A stretch of DNA of 64,000 nt from SCGC-AG-212-J23 sp035649175 (GTDB lineage Bacteria > Pseudomonadota > Gammaproteobacteria > Burkholderiales > SG8-39), in assembly GCA_035649175.1 (NCBI GenBank), contig DASRKB010000084.1:1-64000 (forward strand), written 5' to 3'. Position 1 is the stretch's first letter. Every line of letters starts with the position of its first letter. Made by a program: the position numbers and the translations under genes. Below, one piece after another: positions 50,938 to 58,501 of this stretch. A model generated the notes under the pieces. That model was not told the origin of the DNA, ran no database searches, and saw nothing but the letters and a program-made list of their open reading frames with translations.

Positions 50938-52095
50938 ATGAGCGACTTTCTCTTCACTTCCGAATCGGTATCCGAGGGCCATCCCGACAAGGTCGCCGAC
51001 CAGATCTCCGATGCCGTGCTCGACGCGATTCTAAAGCAGGACAAGACCTCTCGCGTCGCGGCCGAGACGCTGGTCAAGGACAACCTCGTGGTGCTGGCTG
51101 GCGAGATCACCACGAACGCGCGCGTGAAGTACGAAGAGGTCGCCCGCAACGCCATTCGGCGCATCGGCTACATCGATCCCTCGCTCGGGTTCGACGCCGA
51201 CACGTGCACGGTGCTCGTGCAATACGGCCAGCAGTCGCCGGATATCGCGCAGGGCGTGGACGAAGGAAAGGGCCTCGACCTCGAGCAGGGCGCCGGCGAC
51301 CAGGGCCTCATGTTCGGCTACGCCTGCGACGAGACCCCGAGCCTCATGCCGCTGCCGATCTACCTCTCGCACCGCCTGCTCGAGCGCCATGCGGAGCTGC
51401 GGCGCAACGGCAAGCTCCCCTGGCTGCGCCCGGACGCGAAGTCGCAGGTGACCATGCGCTACGTGAACGGCAAGCCCGAGTCGATCGACACCATCGTTAT
51501 CTCGACGCAGCACGCTAGGGACATGGAGCACAAGAAGCTCTCCGAAGCGGTGATCGAGGAAGTCGTGAAGCCGATGCTGCCGAAGACCATGGTGAAGGGC
51601 AAGGTCAACTACCTCATCAACCCCACCGGCGCGTTCGTCATCGGCGGACCCAAGGGCGACTGCGGCCTTACCGGGCGCAAGATCATCGTCGACACCTACG
51701 GCGGCTCCGCGCCGCACGGCGGCGGCGCGTTCTCCGGCAAGGACCCCTCAAAGGTGGATCGCTCCGCGGCCTACGCGGCGCGTTACGTGGCGAAGAACAT
51801 TGTCGCCGCGGGCCTCGCCTCCAAATGCCTGGTGCAGGTCTCCTACGCCATCGGCGTTGCGCGGCCGACGAGCGTGATGGTCACCACGCAGGGCACCGGC
51901 AGGATGTCGGACGACGCGCTCTCGGCGCTCGTCACCAAGCATTTCGACCTGCGCCCCAAGGGCATCATCCAGATGCTCGACCTGCTGCGCCCGATCTACG
52001 AGAAGACCGCGGCGTACGGCCACTTCGGCCGCGAGGACCGCGACTTCACCTGGGAAGCGACCGACAAGGCCCTAGCGCTCAAGCAGGCGGCGTAG
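50938..52095 (+). CDS. metK: S-adenosylmethionine synthetase
   Basis: Makes SAM from methionine and ATP. 385 residues: FTSESVSEGHPDKVADQISD at the N terminus, GAGDQGLMFGYACDE near 115, and the phosphate loop GGGAFSGKDPSKVDRSAAY near 260. ATG 50932 two codons earlier is equally possible. It stands apart from the acyltransferases on the other strand and its stop codon abuts the stop of the gntR gene. No SAM riboswitch is seen in the 38-base upstream spacer. Confidence 0.96.
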   Translation: MSDFLFTSESVSEGHPDKVADQISDAVLDAILKQDKTSRVAAETLVKDNLVVLAGEITTNARVKYEEVARNAIRRIGYIDPSLGFDADTCTVLVQYGQQSPDIAQGVDEGKGLDLEQGAGDQGLMFGYACDETPSLMPLPIYLSHRLLERHAELRRNGKLPWLRPDAKSQVTMRYVNGKPESIDTIVISTQHARDMEHKKLSEAVIEEVVKPMLPKTMVKGKVNYLINPTGAFVIGGPKGDCGLTGRKIIVDTYGGSAPHGGGAFSGKDPSKVDRSAAYAARYVAKNIVAAGLASKCLVQVSYAIGVARPTSVMVTTQGTGRMSDDALSALVTKHFDLRPKGIIQMLDLLRPIYEKTAAYGHFGREDRDFTWEATDKALALKQAA

Positions 52096-52758
52096 CTAGA
52101 GCTTCAGGTTCAGCACTTCCTTCACCGGGGCGGCGTGCTCGCGCATGAGCGCCTCCGCGCGCGCGCCCTCGCGGTTCTCCAGCGCCTCGACGATCGCGTG
52201 GTGCTGCCGGTGCGCGTAGCCCAGGACCGGCAGTAGTTGCGCCGGATCGCGGCTGAAGGCGACCGCGCTCGCCGAGGCGAACGGCACATGGTCGTTGCGG
52301 GCGAGCGCGTCCGCGACGATGCGGCTACCGGCCCCCTCGACGATGAGCGCGTGGAAGCGGCCGTTCATCTCGCTGTAGCGCGCTTCGTCCGCGCTTTCGA
52401 AGCGCCGCCTGGCGAGGATGGCGTCGCCCTGGGAAAGGCATTCCCTCAAGGACCGTACCAGCTCGGGCGCCGGCCCCCGTTCGGCGATGCGCCGCGCGGC
52501 GAGTCCTTCGAGCACACCGCGCGTCTCGATCGCGTCGAGCACGTCCTGTGGGCTGAACGCGCGCACCACGTAGCCACGCCGCCCGGCCGCGGCGAGCAGG
52601 CCTTCGCGCGCGAGCGCCGGCAGCGCCTGCCGGATGGGCGTACGCGATACCCCCAGCCGCGCCGCGAGCGCCACCTCTGCCAGACGCTTTCCGGGCGCGA
52701 GCTCACCCCGCAGGATCATTTCCCGCAGCCGGAGAGCGACGTTTTTGTATCCAATCAC
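52096..52758 (-). CDS. GntR family transcriptional regulator (FCD domain)
   Basis: 220 residues: winged helix (LREMILRGELAPGKRLAEVALAARLGVSRTPIRQAL, core LAARLGVSRTPIRQALPAL, about 30-48) and an all-helical FCD ligand-binding domain (about 75-210) with metal-binding histidines in FHALI, QHHAIV and MREHAAP. FCD regulators usually sense carboxylic acids. GTG start at 52758 lies at the edge of an operator-like site. Divergent from the O-demethylase operon, which it probably represses until an aromatic acid is present (inference). Confidence 0.88.
   Translation of the reverse strand: MIGYKNVALRLREMILRGELAPGKRLAEVALAARLGVSRTPIRQALPALAREGLLAAAGRRGYVVRAFSPQDVLDAIETRGVLEGLAARRIAERGPAPELVRSLRECLSQGDAILARRRFESADEARYSEMNGRFHALIVEGAGSRIVADALARNDHVPFASASAVAFSRDPAQLLPVLGYAHRQHHAIVEALENREGARAEALMREHAAPVKEVLNLKL
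52745..52754. promoter_or_regulatory. Operator-like site TTGTATCCAA at the gntR start
   Basis: Imperfect palindrome TTGTATCCAA, one base off the perfect copy at 52798-52807. It overlaps the first codons of gntR (GTG at 52758-52756, next codons ATT GGA TAC). Probable autoregulatory half of a two-site operator. Confidence 0.55.
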
Positions 52759-52795
52759 CCCGGCTCCATGGGAAAAGGGAGCGCTGGAGGGGCTG

Positions 52796-52809
52796 GATTG
52801 GATCCAATC
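52796..52809. promoter_or_regulatory. Perfect palindrome GATTGGATCCAATC, probable GntR/FCD operator
   Basis: A 14-base perfect palindrome in the gntR-ligM spacer, 43 bases before the ligM-like ATG. Its TTGGATCCAA core is typical in style of FCD-GntR operators and is repeated with one change at the gntR start, 53 bases away (about five helical turns), which would place both on the same DNA face. Confidence 0.7.
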
Positions 52810-52851
52810 ATTGCGATAGAGTAGCCCTCCCCACCGGAGGAGGCAAACGCA

Positions 52852-54246
52852 ATGCGCAACCTCGAGGAAGTCCTCAAGGCTTCGGGCAATACCGTCGACA
52901 TGCTGCGCAACTCGCAGATCGGCGCCTACGTGTACCCCGTCGTACCATCAGAGTTCTCCAACTGGCGCGACGAGCAGATGGCCTGGCAGAAGACCGCGGT
53001 CCTCTTCGACCAGTCGCACCACATGGTCGAGCAGTACGTGCAGGGACCGGACACCTTGAAGCTCTTCACCTACCTCGGGATGAACAGCTTCGCCAACTTC
53101 CCGGTGAACCGCGCCAAGCAGCTTGCGCCGACCAACTACGACGGCTACGTCATCGGTGACGGCATCCTCTTCCACCTGGAAGAGAACCACATGGTGTTCG
53201 TCGGCAGGGCGCCGGCGGCAAGCTGGGTCCAGTTCCACGCCGAGACGGGCGGCTTCAACGTGAAGACGCGCAAGGACGACCGCTCGCCGGGCAACACCAA
53301 GGGTCTCGCGATCAACCGCACCAACTACCGCTTCCAGATCCAGGGGCCCAACGCCTGGAAGGTGATCGAGAAGCTGAACGGTGGGCCGCTGCCCGAGCTC
53401 AAGTTCTTCCACATGGGCACGATGAAGATCGCGGGACGCACGGTACGCACCCTGCGCCACGGCATGGCCGGCGCGCCGGGCCTCGAGATCTGGGGTCCGT
53501 ATGCCGAGCGCGAGGAGATCCGCGCGGCGATCGTCGGGGCCGGCAAGGAATTCGACCTTAAGGAGGTCGGCTCGCGTGCCTACGCCACCAACACGCTGGA
53601 GTCGGGCTGGATCCCCTCGCCGCTGCCCGCGGTCTACACCGGCGAGAAGATGAAGAAGTACCGCGAGTGGCTGCCCGCCGCGAGCTACGAGGCCACCGGA
53701 TCGATCGGCGGCAGCTTCGTCTCGAAGAACATCGAGGACTACTACGTCACGCCCTACGAGATGGGCTACGGCCCGTTCATTAAGTTTGACCACGATTTCA
53801 TCGGCAAGGAAGCGCTGCAGAAGATGGCCGTCAAGCCGCACCGGCGCAAGGTGACGCTCGCCTGGAACGCCGACGACGTGCTCAAGGTCTGGCGCTCGAT
53901 GCTCGAACAGGGCGACCCCTACAAGTACATCGACCTGCCGCTCTCGAACTACACGTCCGCGTCGTACGACCGGCTGACGCACCAGAGCAGGACTGTCGGC
54001 CTCAACATGTTCAGCGGCTACAGCTACAACGAGCGCTCGATGCTCTCGCTCGCGATCGTCGACCCGGACATCCAGCTCGGCAACGAGGTGAAGCTGCACT
54101 GGGGCGAGGAAGGCGGCGGCACGAAGAAGACCACCGTCGAGCGCCATCGGCAAATCGAGATCCGCGCCATCGTCAGCCCCGCGCCCTATGCCAAGCAGGC
54201 CCAGACGACGTATCACGAGGGCTGGCGCTCCAAGGCCACGGTGTAG
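52852..54246 (+). CDS. ligM: Tetrahydrofolate-dependent aromatic O-demethylase (LigM/DesA type, GcvT fold)
   Basis: 464 residues of the GcvT (aminomethyltransferase) superfamily, close in length and pattern to LigM and DesA of Sphingobium, which transfer the methyl of vanillate, 3-O-methylgallate or syringate to tetrahydrofolate. Visible blocks: SEFSNWRDEQMAWQKTAVLFDQSHHM (core WQKTAVLFDQSHHM near 45-58), RFQIQGPNAWKV near 162, GAPGLEIWGPYAE near 210 and a C-terminal barrel domain with FSGYSYNERSMLSLAIVD near 388. Strong ribosome-binding site GGAGGAGGC. Downstream ligAB supports a methoxylated aromatic acid as substrate. Vanillate versus syringate cannot be decided by eye. Confidence 0.82.
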   Translation: MRNLEEVLKASGNTVDMLRNSQIGAYVYPVVPSEFSNWRDEQMAWQKTAVLFDQSHHMVEQYVQGPDTLKLFTYLGMNSFANFPVNRAKQLAPTNYDGYVIGDGILFHLEENHMVFVGRAPAASWVQFHAETGGFNVKTRKDDRSPGNTKGLAINRTNYRFQIQGPNAWKVIEKLNGGPLPELKFFHMGTMKIAGRTVRTLRHGMAGAPGLEIWGPYAEREEIRAAIVGAGKEFDLKEVGSRAYATNTLESGWIPSPLPAVYTGEKMKKYREWLPAASYEATGSIGGSFVSKNIEDYYVTPYEMGYGPFIKFDHDFIGKEALQKMAVKPHRRKVTLAWNADDVLKVWRSMLEQGDPYKYIDLPLSNYTSASYDRLTHQSRTVGLNMFSGYSYNERSMLSLAIVDPDIQLGNEVKLHWGEEGGGTKKTTVERHRQIEIRAIVSPAPYAKQAQTTYHEGWRSKATV

Positions 54247-54259
54247 GAGGAGTCCGGCC

Positions 54260-55366
54260 ATGAGCGCACCGTTCCGCGCCGACCACGTCGGCAGCCTCCT
54301 CCGCCCGCACGAGCTGCATGACCTGCGCGCGCAGGTGCGCGCGGGCAAGGCCGACGCCGCGAAGCTGCGCGAGGCCGAGGACCGCCTGATCCGCGAGGTG
54401 GTGCAGCTGCAAGAGGACCTCGGCCTGCCCGCGATCACCGACGGCGAGTTCCGCCGCGACTGGTGGCACATCGACTTTCTCGCCGGCTTCGACGGCATCG
54501 AGCTCGTCGCCGAGGAAGATCCCTACCATGGCATCCAGTTCAAGGGCGCCGAGGCGAAGCCGCCGACCATGTTCGTGAGAGGGAAGCTGCGCCGCACGAA
54601 GCCGAGCATGGTGCCCCACTTCGCGTTCCTGAAGAGCGTCGTCAAGCGGGGCGTGCCGAAGTTCACCATGCCCTCCCCGGCGATGCTGCACGCGCGGGGC
54701 GACCGCGAGTCGATCCGCAAGGCCTACCCGAACGCCGACAACTTCTGGGCCGACCTCACGCAGTGCTACCGCGAGGAGATCGCGGAGCTCTACAAGGCCG
54801 GCTGCCGCTACCTGCAGATCGACGACACCACCATCGCGATGTTCGGCGACCCGAAGGTGCAGGAGCAGTTCCGCAAGCTCGGCGACGATCCGAAGAGGGA
54901 CGTGGCGGTCTACGCCGAGGCGGTCAACCAGGCAATCCGCGACGTGCCCGACGACATGACGGTCGCGATCCACACCTGCCGCGGCAACTTCAAGAGCACC
55001 TGGCTCGCGAGCGGCAGCTACGACTACGTCGCCGAGACCGCGTTCTCGAAGATAGACGTCGACGGGTTCTTTCTCGAGTTCGACGACGAGCGCTCCGGCG
55101 GCTTCGAGCCGCTGCGCCACGTCACTAAGGGCAAGCGGGTCGTCCTCGGGCTGGTCTCTTCCAAGGTTCCCGCCCTGGAAGACAAGCAAATGCTGAAGCG
55201 CAGGATCGAGGCCGCGTCCCAGTTCGTCCCTCTCGAGAACCTCTGCCTGTCGCCGCAGTGCGGCTTCTCGAGCACGCACCACGGGAACAACCTCACGGTC
55301 GAGCAGGAGAAGGCGAAGCTCAAGCTCTGCGTCGACACGGCAAGAGAGATGTGGGGGGAACTCTGA
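54260..55366 (+). CDS. Short MetE-like (cobalamin-independent methionine synthase family) methyltransferase
   Basis: 368 residues matching only the C-terminal catalytic barrel of MetE, without its N-terminal half. The zinc ligands are all visible: His238 and Cys240 (AIHTC), Glu273 (FLEF) and Cys334 (SPQCGF); DHVGSLLRP at the N terminus and ITDGEFRRDWW near 59 are family motifs. Short MetE relatives include methionine synthases and other zinc methyltransferases. Directly after the THF-dependent O-demethylase (13 bases, TAGGAGGAG ribosome-binding site) it may remove the methyl from 5-methyl-THF, with homocysteine as the likely acceptor (inference). Confidence 0.8.
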   Translation: MSAPFRADHVGSLLRPHELHDLRAQVRAGKADAAKLREAEDRLIREVVQLQEDLGLPAITDGEFRRDWWHIDFLAGFDGIELVAEEDPYHGIQFKGAEAKPPTMFVRGKLRRTKPSMVPHFAFLKSVVKRGVPKFTMPSPAMLHARGDRESIRKAYPNADNFWADLTQCYREEIAELYKAGCRYLQIDDTTIAMFGDPKVQEQFRKLGDDPKRDVAVYAEAVNQAIRDVPDDMTVAIHTCRGNFKSTWLASGSYDYVAETAFSKIDVDGFFLEFDDERSGGFEPLRHVTKGKRVVLGLVSSKVPALEDKQMLKRRIEAASQFVPLENLCLSPQCGFSSTHHGNNLTVEQEKAKLKLCVDTAREMWGEL

Positions 55367-55701
55367 AGGCGATCCCCGACACCACGATCTTCGACCTGCG
55401 CGCCTCGCGCCGGGGGTTGCGGCTGAACAAGATGTGCGGCTCGCTGTGCTCGCCGGAGAACCGCGCGGCCTTCAAGCGCGACGAGGAAGCCTACATGGCG
55501 AAGTTCGAGCTGACCGAAGAGGAGAAGAACCTCGTCCGCAAGCGCGATTTCGCCGGACTGATCCACGCCGGGCTCAACATCTACTGGATGCTCAAGCTCG
55601 GCTCGGTCACCGGCAACAGCCTCTACCGCATGGGCGCCCAGATGCGCGGCGAGTCCTACGAAGAGTTTCTTTCCACGCGAAACTTCAAGGATGCCGTCTA
55701 G
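55351..55701 (+). CDS. ligA: Protocatechuate 4,5-dioxygenase alpha subunit (LigA)
   Basis: About 116 residues of the LigA fold: IPDTTIFDLRASRRGLRLNKM at the start (core TIFDLRASRRGLRLNKM), then SPENRAAFKRDEEAYMAKFELTEEEK (core NRAAFKRDEEAYM) and VRKRDFAGLIHAGLNIYWMLKL. The small subunit covers the active site of LigB. No ATG fits; GTG 55351 overlaps the preceding gene end, CTG 55363 is the alternative. Stop overlaps the ligB start by 11 bases. Shorter at both ends than Sphingobium LigA (139 residues). Confidence 0.83.
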   Translation: MGGTLKAIPDTTIFDLRASRRGLRLNKMCGSLCSPENRAAFKRDEEAYMAKFELTEEEKNLVRKRDFAGLIHAGLNIYWMLKLGSVTGNSLYRMGAQMRGESYEEFLSTRNFKDAV

Positions 55702-56542
55702 GATCGTCGGCGGGATCGGTCTGTCGCACGTGCCCTCGGTGGGCGTGGCCTACGACCGCGGCAAGCTGCAAACGCCGGCGTGGAAGCCGCTCGCCGATGC
55801 CTACGTTCCGGTCAGGGCGTGGCTGGAGAAGCTGAGACCCGACGTGGCGATCGTGGTCTACAACGATCACGGCGCCGACTTCATGCTCGAGAAGTACCCG
55901 ACGTTCGCCATCGGCGCGGCGGATTCCTACGCCATCGCCGACGAGGGCTTCGGCACCCGCCCGCTGCCCACGGTGCGCGGGGATGCGGAATTCTCGTCCC
56001 ACGTCATCGAAGGCCTCATCGAGGACGAATTCGACCTGACGGTCTGCCAGGAGATGGGCGTCGAGCACGGCTTCCTCGTGCCCATGAACCTGTGCTTCGA
56101 GCACGGCCCGCAGGGCTGGCCGGTCGCCTCGGTGCCGCTGCAGGTGAACGTGATCCAGCACCCACTGCCCACCGGGCCGCGCTGCTTCAAGCTCGGCCAG
56201 GCGCTACGGAAGGCGGTCTCGTCCTACGAGAAAGACCTCAAGGTCATCGTCATGGGCACCGGAGGGATGTCGCACCAGCTGCAGGGCAAGCGCTTCGGGT
56301 TCATGAACGAGCGGTTCGACCAGATGTTCCTCGACAGGCTCGAGTCCGACCCCGAAGAGCTGGCGAAGCTCTCGCACGAGGAGATCATGGAGCAGGCGGG
56401 CGCCGAGGCGGTCGAGCTCATCATGTGGCACGTCATGCGCGGTGCGCTCTCGCCGCAGGCGAAGCGCGTGCACCGCCACTACTACGCGCCCATGACCACC
56501 GGGATGGGGCTGATCACGTTTCAGGAACCCCAGGCGACATAG
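55691..56542 (+). CDS. ligB: Protocatechuate 4,5-dioxygenase beta subunit (LigB)
   Basis: Extradiol type II ring-cleavage dioxygenase, 283 residues. Iron ligands His13 (GLSHVPS), His60 (YNDHGADF) and Glu242 (AEAVEL), and catalytic His195 (GGMSHQLQG) stand at almost the positions known for Sphingobium LigB (12, 61, 242, 195). Opens protocatechuate, gallate or a methylgallate between C4 and C5. Genes for the later pathway steps (ligC, ligI, ligJ, ligK) are not in the window. The 3' end overlaps the convergent kinase gene by 22 bases. Confidence 0.88.
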   Translation: MPSRIVGGIGLSHVPSVGVAYDRGKLQTPAWKPLADAYVPVRAWLEKLRPDVAIVVYNDHGADFMLEKYPTFAIGAADSYAIADEGFGTRPLPTVRGDAEFSSHVIEGLIEDEFDLTVCQEMGVEHGFLVPMNLCFEHGPQGWPVASVPLQVNVIQHPLPTGPRCFKLGQALRKAVSSYEKDLKVIVMGTGGMSHQLQGKRFGFMNERFDQMFLDRLESDPEELAKLSHEEIMEQAGAEAVELIMWHVMRGALSPQAKRVHRHYYAPMTTGMGLITFQEPQAT

Positions 56543-57648
56543 CCACCCGCCAGCGCGGCGATCGCCAGCGTGAAGAGCAGCCGCCGCACGGGGCGGTCGC
56601 TTACCATCCTGCGCAAGAGTCCGACAGGCCGCGGCACGCGCCGATCGCGGCGCGACGGCGACGACAGCCGCTCGAGCGCCTTGGCGGCGTCGAATTGCCG
56701 CGAGAGGGGCAGGCGCGTATCGGTGGCGATGGCGCGCGCGGGCGGCGCTTCGCTGGTCGGCGTCGGGCTCGGTTCGATTCTCAGCGTGCGCGTGCCGTCG
56801 GTCTCGTGAGACGCGGGGCGGGCGCGCAGCTCGGCGAAGCAGGTCGAGAGGTCGCTGGCGAGCTCGCGCGCGTCCTGGTAGCGCACCGCGGGATCTTTCT
56901 TCAGCGCGCGAGCGAGCACGAAGTCGAGCATCGCCGGCAGCTCGGGGTTGAGGCGCGAGGGCGGCTCGTGCTCCTGGTGGGTGACGTTGTGCATGATCTG
57001 CGTCATCTCTTCGCCGCCGAATAGCTTCGTGCCGGTCAGCATCTCGTAGAGCACGATGCCGAGCGAGAAAATGTCGGAGCGCTGGTCGACGGGCTGGCCG
57101 GCGACCTGCTCGGGCGACATGTACCTCGGCGTGCCCAGCACCATGCCGCTGACCGTCTTGTGGTCCGCCGCGCGCATGCGCGCCAGGCCGAAGTCCATGA
57201 TCTTCGCGTGCCCGCTGTCGAGCAGCATGATGTTGCCCGGCTTGATATCGCGGTGGACGATACCGCGCTCGTGCGCGAAGGCGAGCCCGTCGGCGACCTG
57301 GCGCGCCACCTCCACCGCCTCGGCGGGCGGCAGCGCGCCCTCCTGCAGCCGCGTGCGCAGGTCGGTGCCCTCGAGCAGCTCCATGGCGAGGTAGGCGACA
57401 CCGTCCGCCTCGCCGAAATCGTGCGCGGTGACGATGCTCGGGTGCGTGAGCTTTCCGGCCGCCTTCGCCTCCAGGAAGAAGCGCTTGCGGTACTCGTCGC
57501 GCCCTTCGGCGCCATCGGCGACGATGATGGTCTTGAGCGCCACCACCCGGTCGAGCGCCGGGTCCTGCGCCCGGTACACGACGCCCATGGCGCCGCGCCC
57601 AAGCTCGCCAAGGATCTTGTAGCGGCCAATGGTCTTCTTCTTCGCCAT
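56521..57648 (-). CDS. Hanks-type serine/threonine protein kinase with C-terminal membrane helix
   Basis: 375 residues: glycine loop GELGRGAMG (14-22), Lys39, Glu60, catalytic loop HRDIKPGN (132-139), DFG (152-154) and the activation segment ending GTPRYMSPEQ near 172-181, so the kinase should be active. After residue ~275 comes a Pro/Ser/Thr-rich linker and a final membrane helix (LLFTLAIAALAGGYVAW, about 355-371) with no periplasmic sensor domain. ATGA-type overlap with the upstream cyclase-like gene, its probable partner. Targets unknown. Confidence 0.88.
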   Translation of the reverse strand: MAKKKTIGRYKILGELGRGAMGVVYRAQDPALDRVVALKTIIVADGAEGRDEYRKRFFLEAKAAGKLTHPSIVTAHDFGEADGVAYLAMELLEGTDLRTRLQEGALPPAEAVEVARQVADGLAFAHERGIVHRDIKPGNIMLLDSGHAKIMDFGLARMRAADHKTVSGMVLGTPRYMSPEQVAGQPVDQRSDIFSLGIVLYEMLTGTKLFGGEEMTQIMHNVTHQEHEPPSRLNPELPAMLDFVLARALKKDPAVRYQDARELASDLSTCFAELRARPASHETDGTRTLRIEPSPTPTSEAPPARAIATDTRLPLSRQFDAAKALERLSSPSRRDRRVPRPVGLLRRMVSDRPVRRLLFTLAIAALAGGYVAWGS

Positions 57649-58319
57649 CAGTAGCTCGCCCTGCGCACCAGCTCGCGCCAGTAGGGCTGCACTTTCTGCG
57701 TCATTGCATCCACGAAAGGCTCCCGCCCCTCCTTGGCGACGCGCACGCCCACGCCGCCGCCGACGAGCGCGAGCACGAGCACCAGGCTCGCGGCCGCGTA
57801 GCGCCGGTTGCGGCGGCGCGGCGCCGCGGCATCGGGCACGAACACTTCATGGCGCCGCAGGCCGCCGTCGGTGAACGTGCCTGCCGGCCCGAGCGTCGCC
57901 TCGAGGCCCGGCTCGAGATCGGCGAGCGCGTCGCGAAAGCTGCGCGAGGCGAGCAGGCGCGAGGCGCCGGCGTGCTCGGCGAGCGCTGCCGCGACCGCGA
58001 TGCCGTCTCCGGTCATACCGCCCTTCTCGACGACCTGTACGGCGCCATGATTGATGCCCGCGCATAGCGGAAGCCCGGCGGCCGACGCGGCGAGCGAGCG
58101 CTCGGCGAGGCGCAGCGCGCCGCGCGGGTCGCCCAGCACTACCACGGCCGCGCCGTCGGCGGCTTCCAGAACCACGCGTGACCCCGGATGGAGCTCGGCC
58201 AGCGTGACGGCGAGCGCGGCCTCGAGCTGCGCCCGCAGCCGCGCCTGCTCGCTCGCCGCGCGGCGGGAGAATTCGGGCACCTTCAGGAACACCACGGTGG
58301 CGACGGGGGACGCACTCAT
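57648..58319 (-). CDS. Membrane protein with degenerate class III nucleotide cyclase-like domain
   Basis: 223 residues: an N-terminal domain (about 5-145) with the outline of a class III cyclase homology domain (VATVVFLKVPEFSRR in place of the F-x-D-I-x-G-F metal strand; ADGAAVVVLGDP in place of the K-x-x-GDG region; AGINHGAVQVVE resembling the RIGIHTG strand; GDGIAVAAALAEHA resembling GxxVNxAARL), then one membrane helix (YAAASLVLVLALVGGGVGV, about 175-193). The catalytic aspartates are missing, so it is probably a sensor or scaffold, not a cyclase. Overlaps the kinase start by one base. Confidence 0.6.
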   Translation of the reverse strand: MSASPVATVVFLKVPEFSRRAASEQARLRAQLEAALAVTLAELHPGSRVVLEAADGAAVVVLGDPRGALRLAERSLAASAAGLPLCAGINHGAVQVVEKGGMTGDGIAVAAALAEHAGASRLLASRSFRDALADLEPGLEATLGPAGTFTDGGLRRHEVFVPDAAAPRRRNRRYAAASLVLVLALVGGGVGVRVAKEGREPFVDAMTQKVQPYWRELVRRASY

Positions 58320-58350
58320 CGGACCGGCAGGATGCAGCCTCCGGGCATCT

Positions 58351-58378
58351 TTGAAAAGGAAATACGCCGGGTTAGAAT
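58351..58378 (+). promoter_or_regulatory. Sigma-70 promoter of the SAH riboswitch-ahcY transcript
   Basis: TTGAAA (58351-58356) and TAGAAT (58373-58378) are separated by 16 bases, a good match to the sigma-70 consensus. The predicted transcription start, about 58385, coincides with the first base of the riboswitch P1 stem. Confidence 0.7.
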
Positions 58379-58384
58379 TTCCCC

Positions 58385-58454
58385 CGCTGAGGAGCGTTGC
58401 GTCCCCGCCCCGGGGTCAGGCTCAGCGAAACGCATTACCCCATCAACGGCGCTC
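58385..58454 (+). ncRNA. S-adenosylhomocysteine (SAH) riboswitch
   Basis: The sequence has the conserved core of the ahcY-motif (SAH) riboswitch: CGCTGAG (58385-58391) pairs with CTCAGCG (58421-58427) as P1; between them are GAGCGTTGC (58392-58400), a short C/G-rich hairpin (58403-58415) and GTCAGGCTC (58415-58423). The 3' strand CAACGGCGCTC (58444-58454) complements GAGCGTTG (58392-58399) to form the pseudoknot. A GCACCG-GAAA-CGGTGC hairpin follows (58455-58470). SAH binding is known to switch ahcY on in this class. It lies 47 bases before the ahcY ATG. Confidence 0.9.
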
Positions 58455-58501
58455 GCACCGGAAACGGTGCGGGCGCTTTGCTTTTCCGGAGACCGTTTGC
58501 C

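Noticed and set aside
58397..58501. ahcY starting upstream at 58397
   Set aside because: That start lies inside the riboswitch aptamer; the product would gain 35 unrelated residues before the normal AhcY N terminus.
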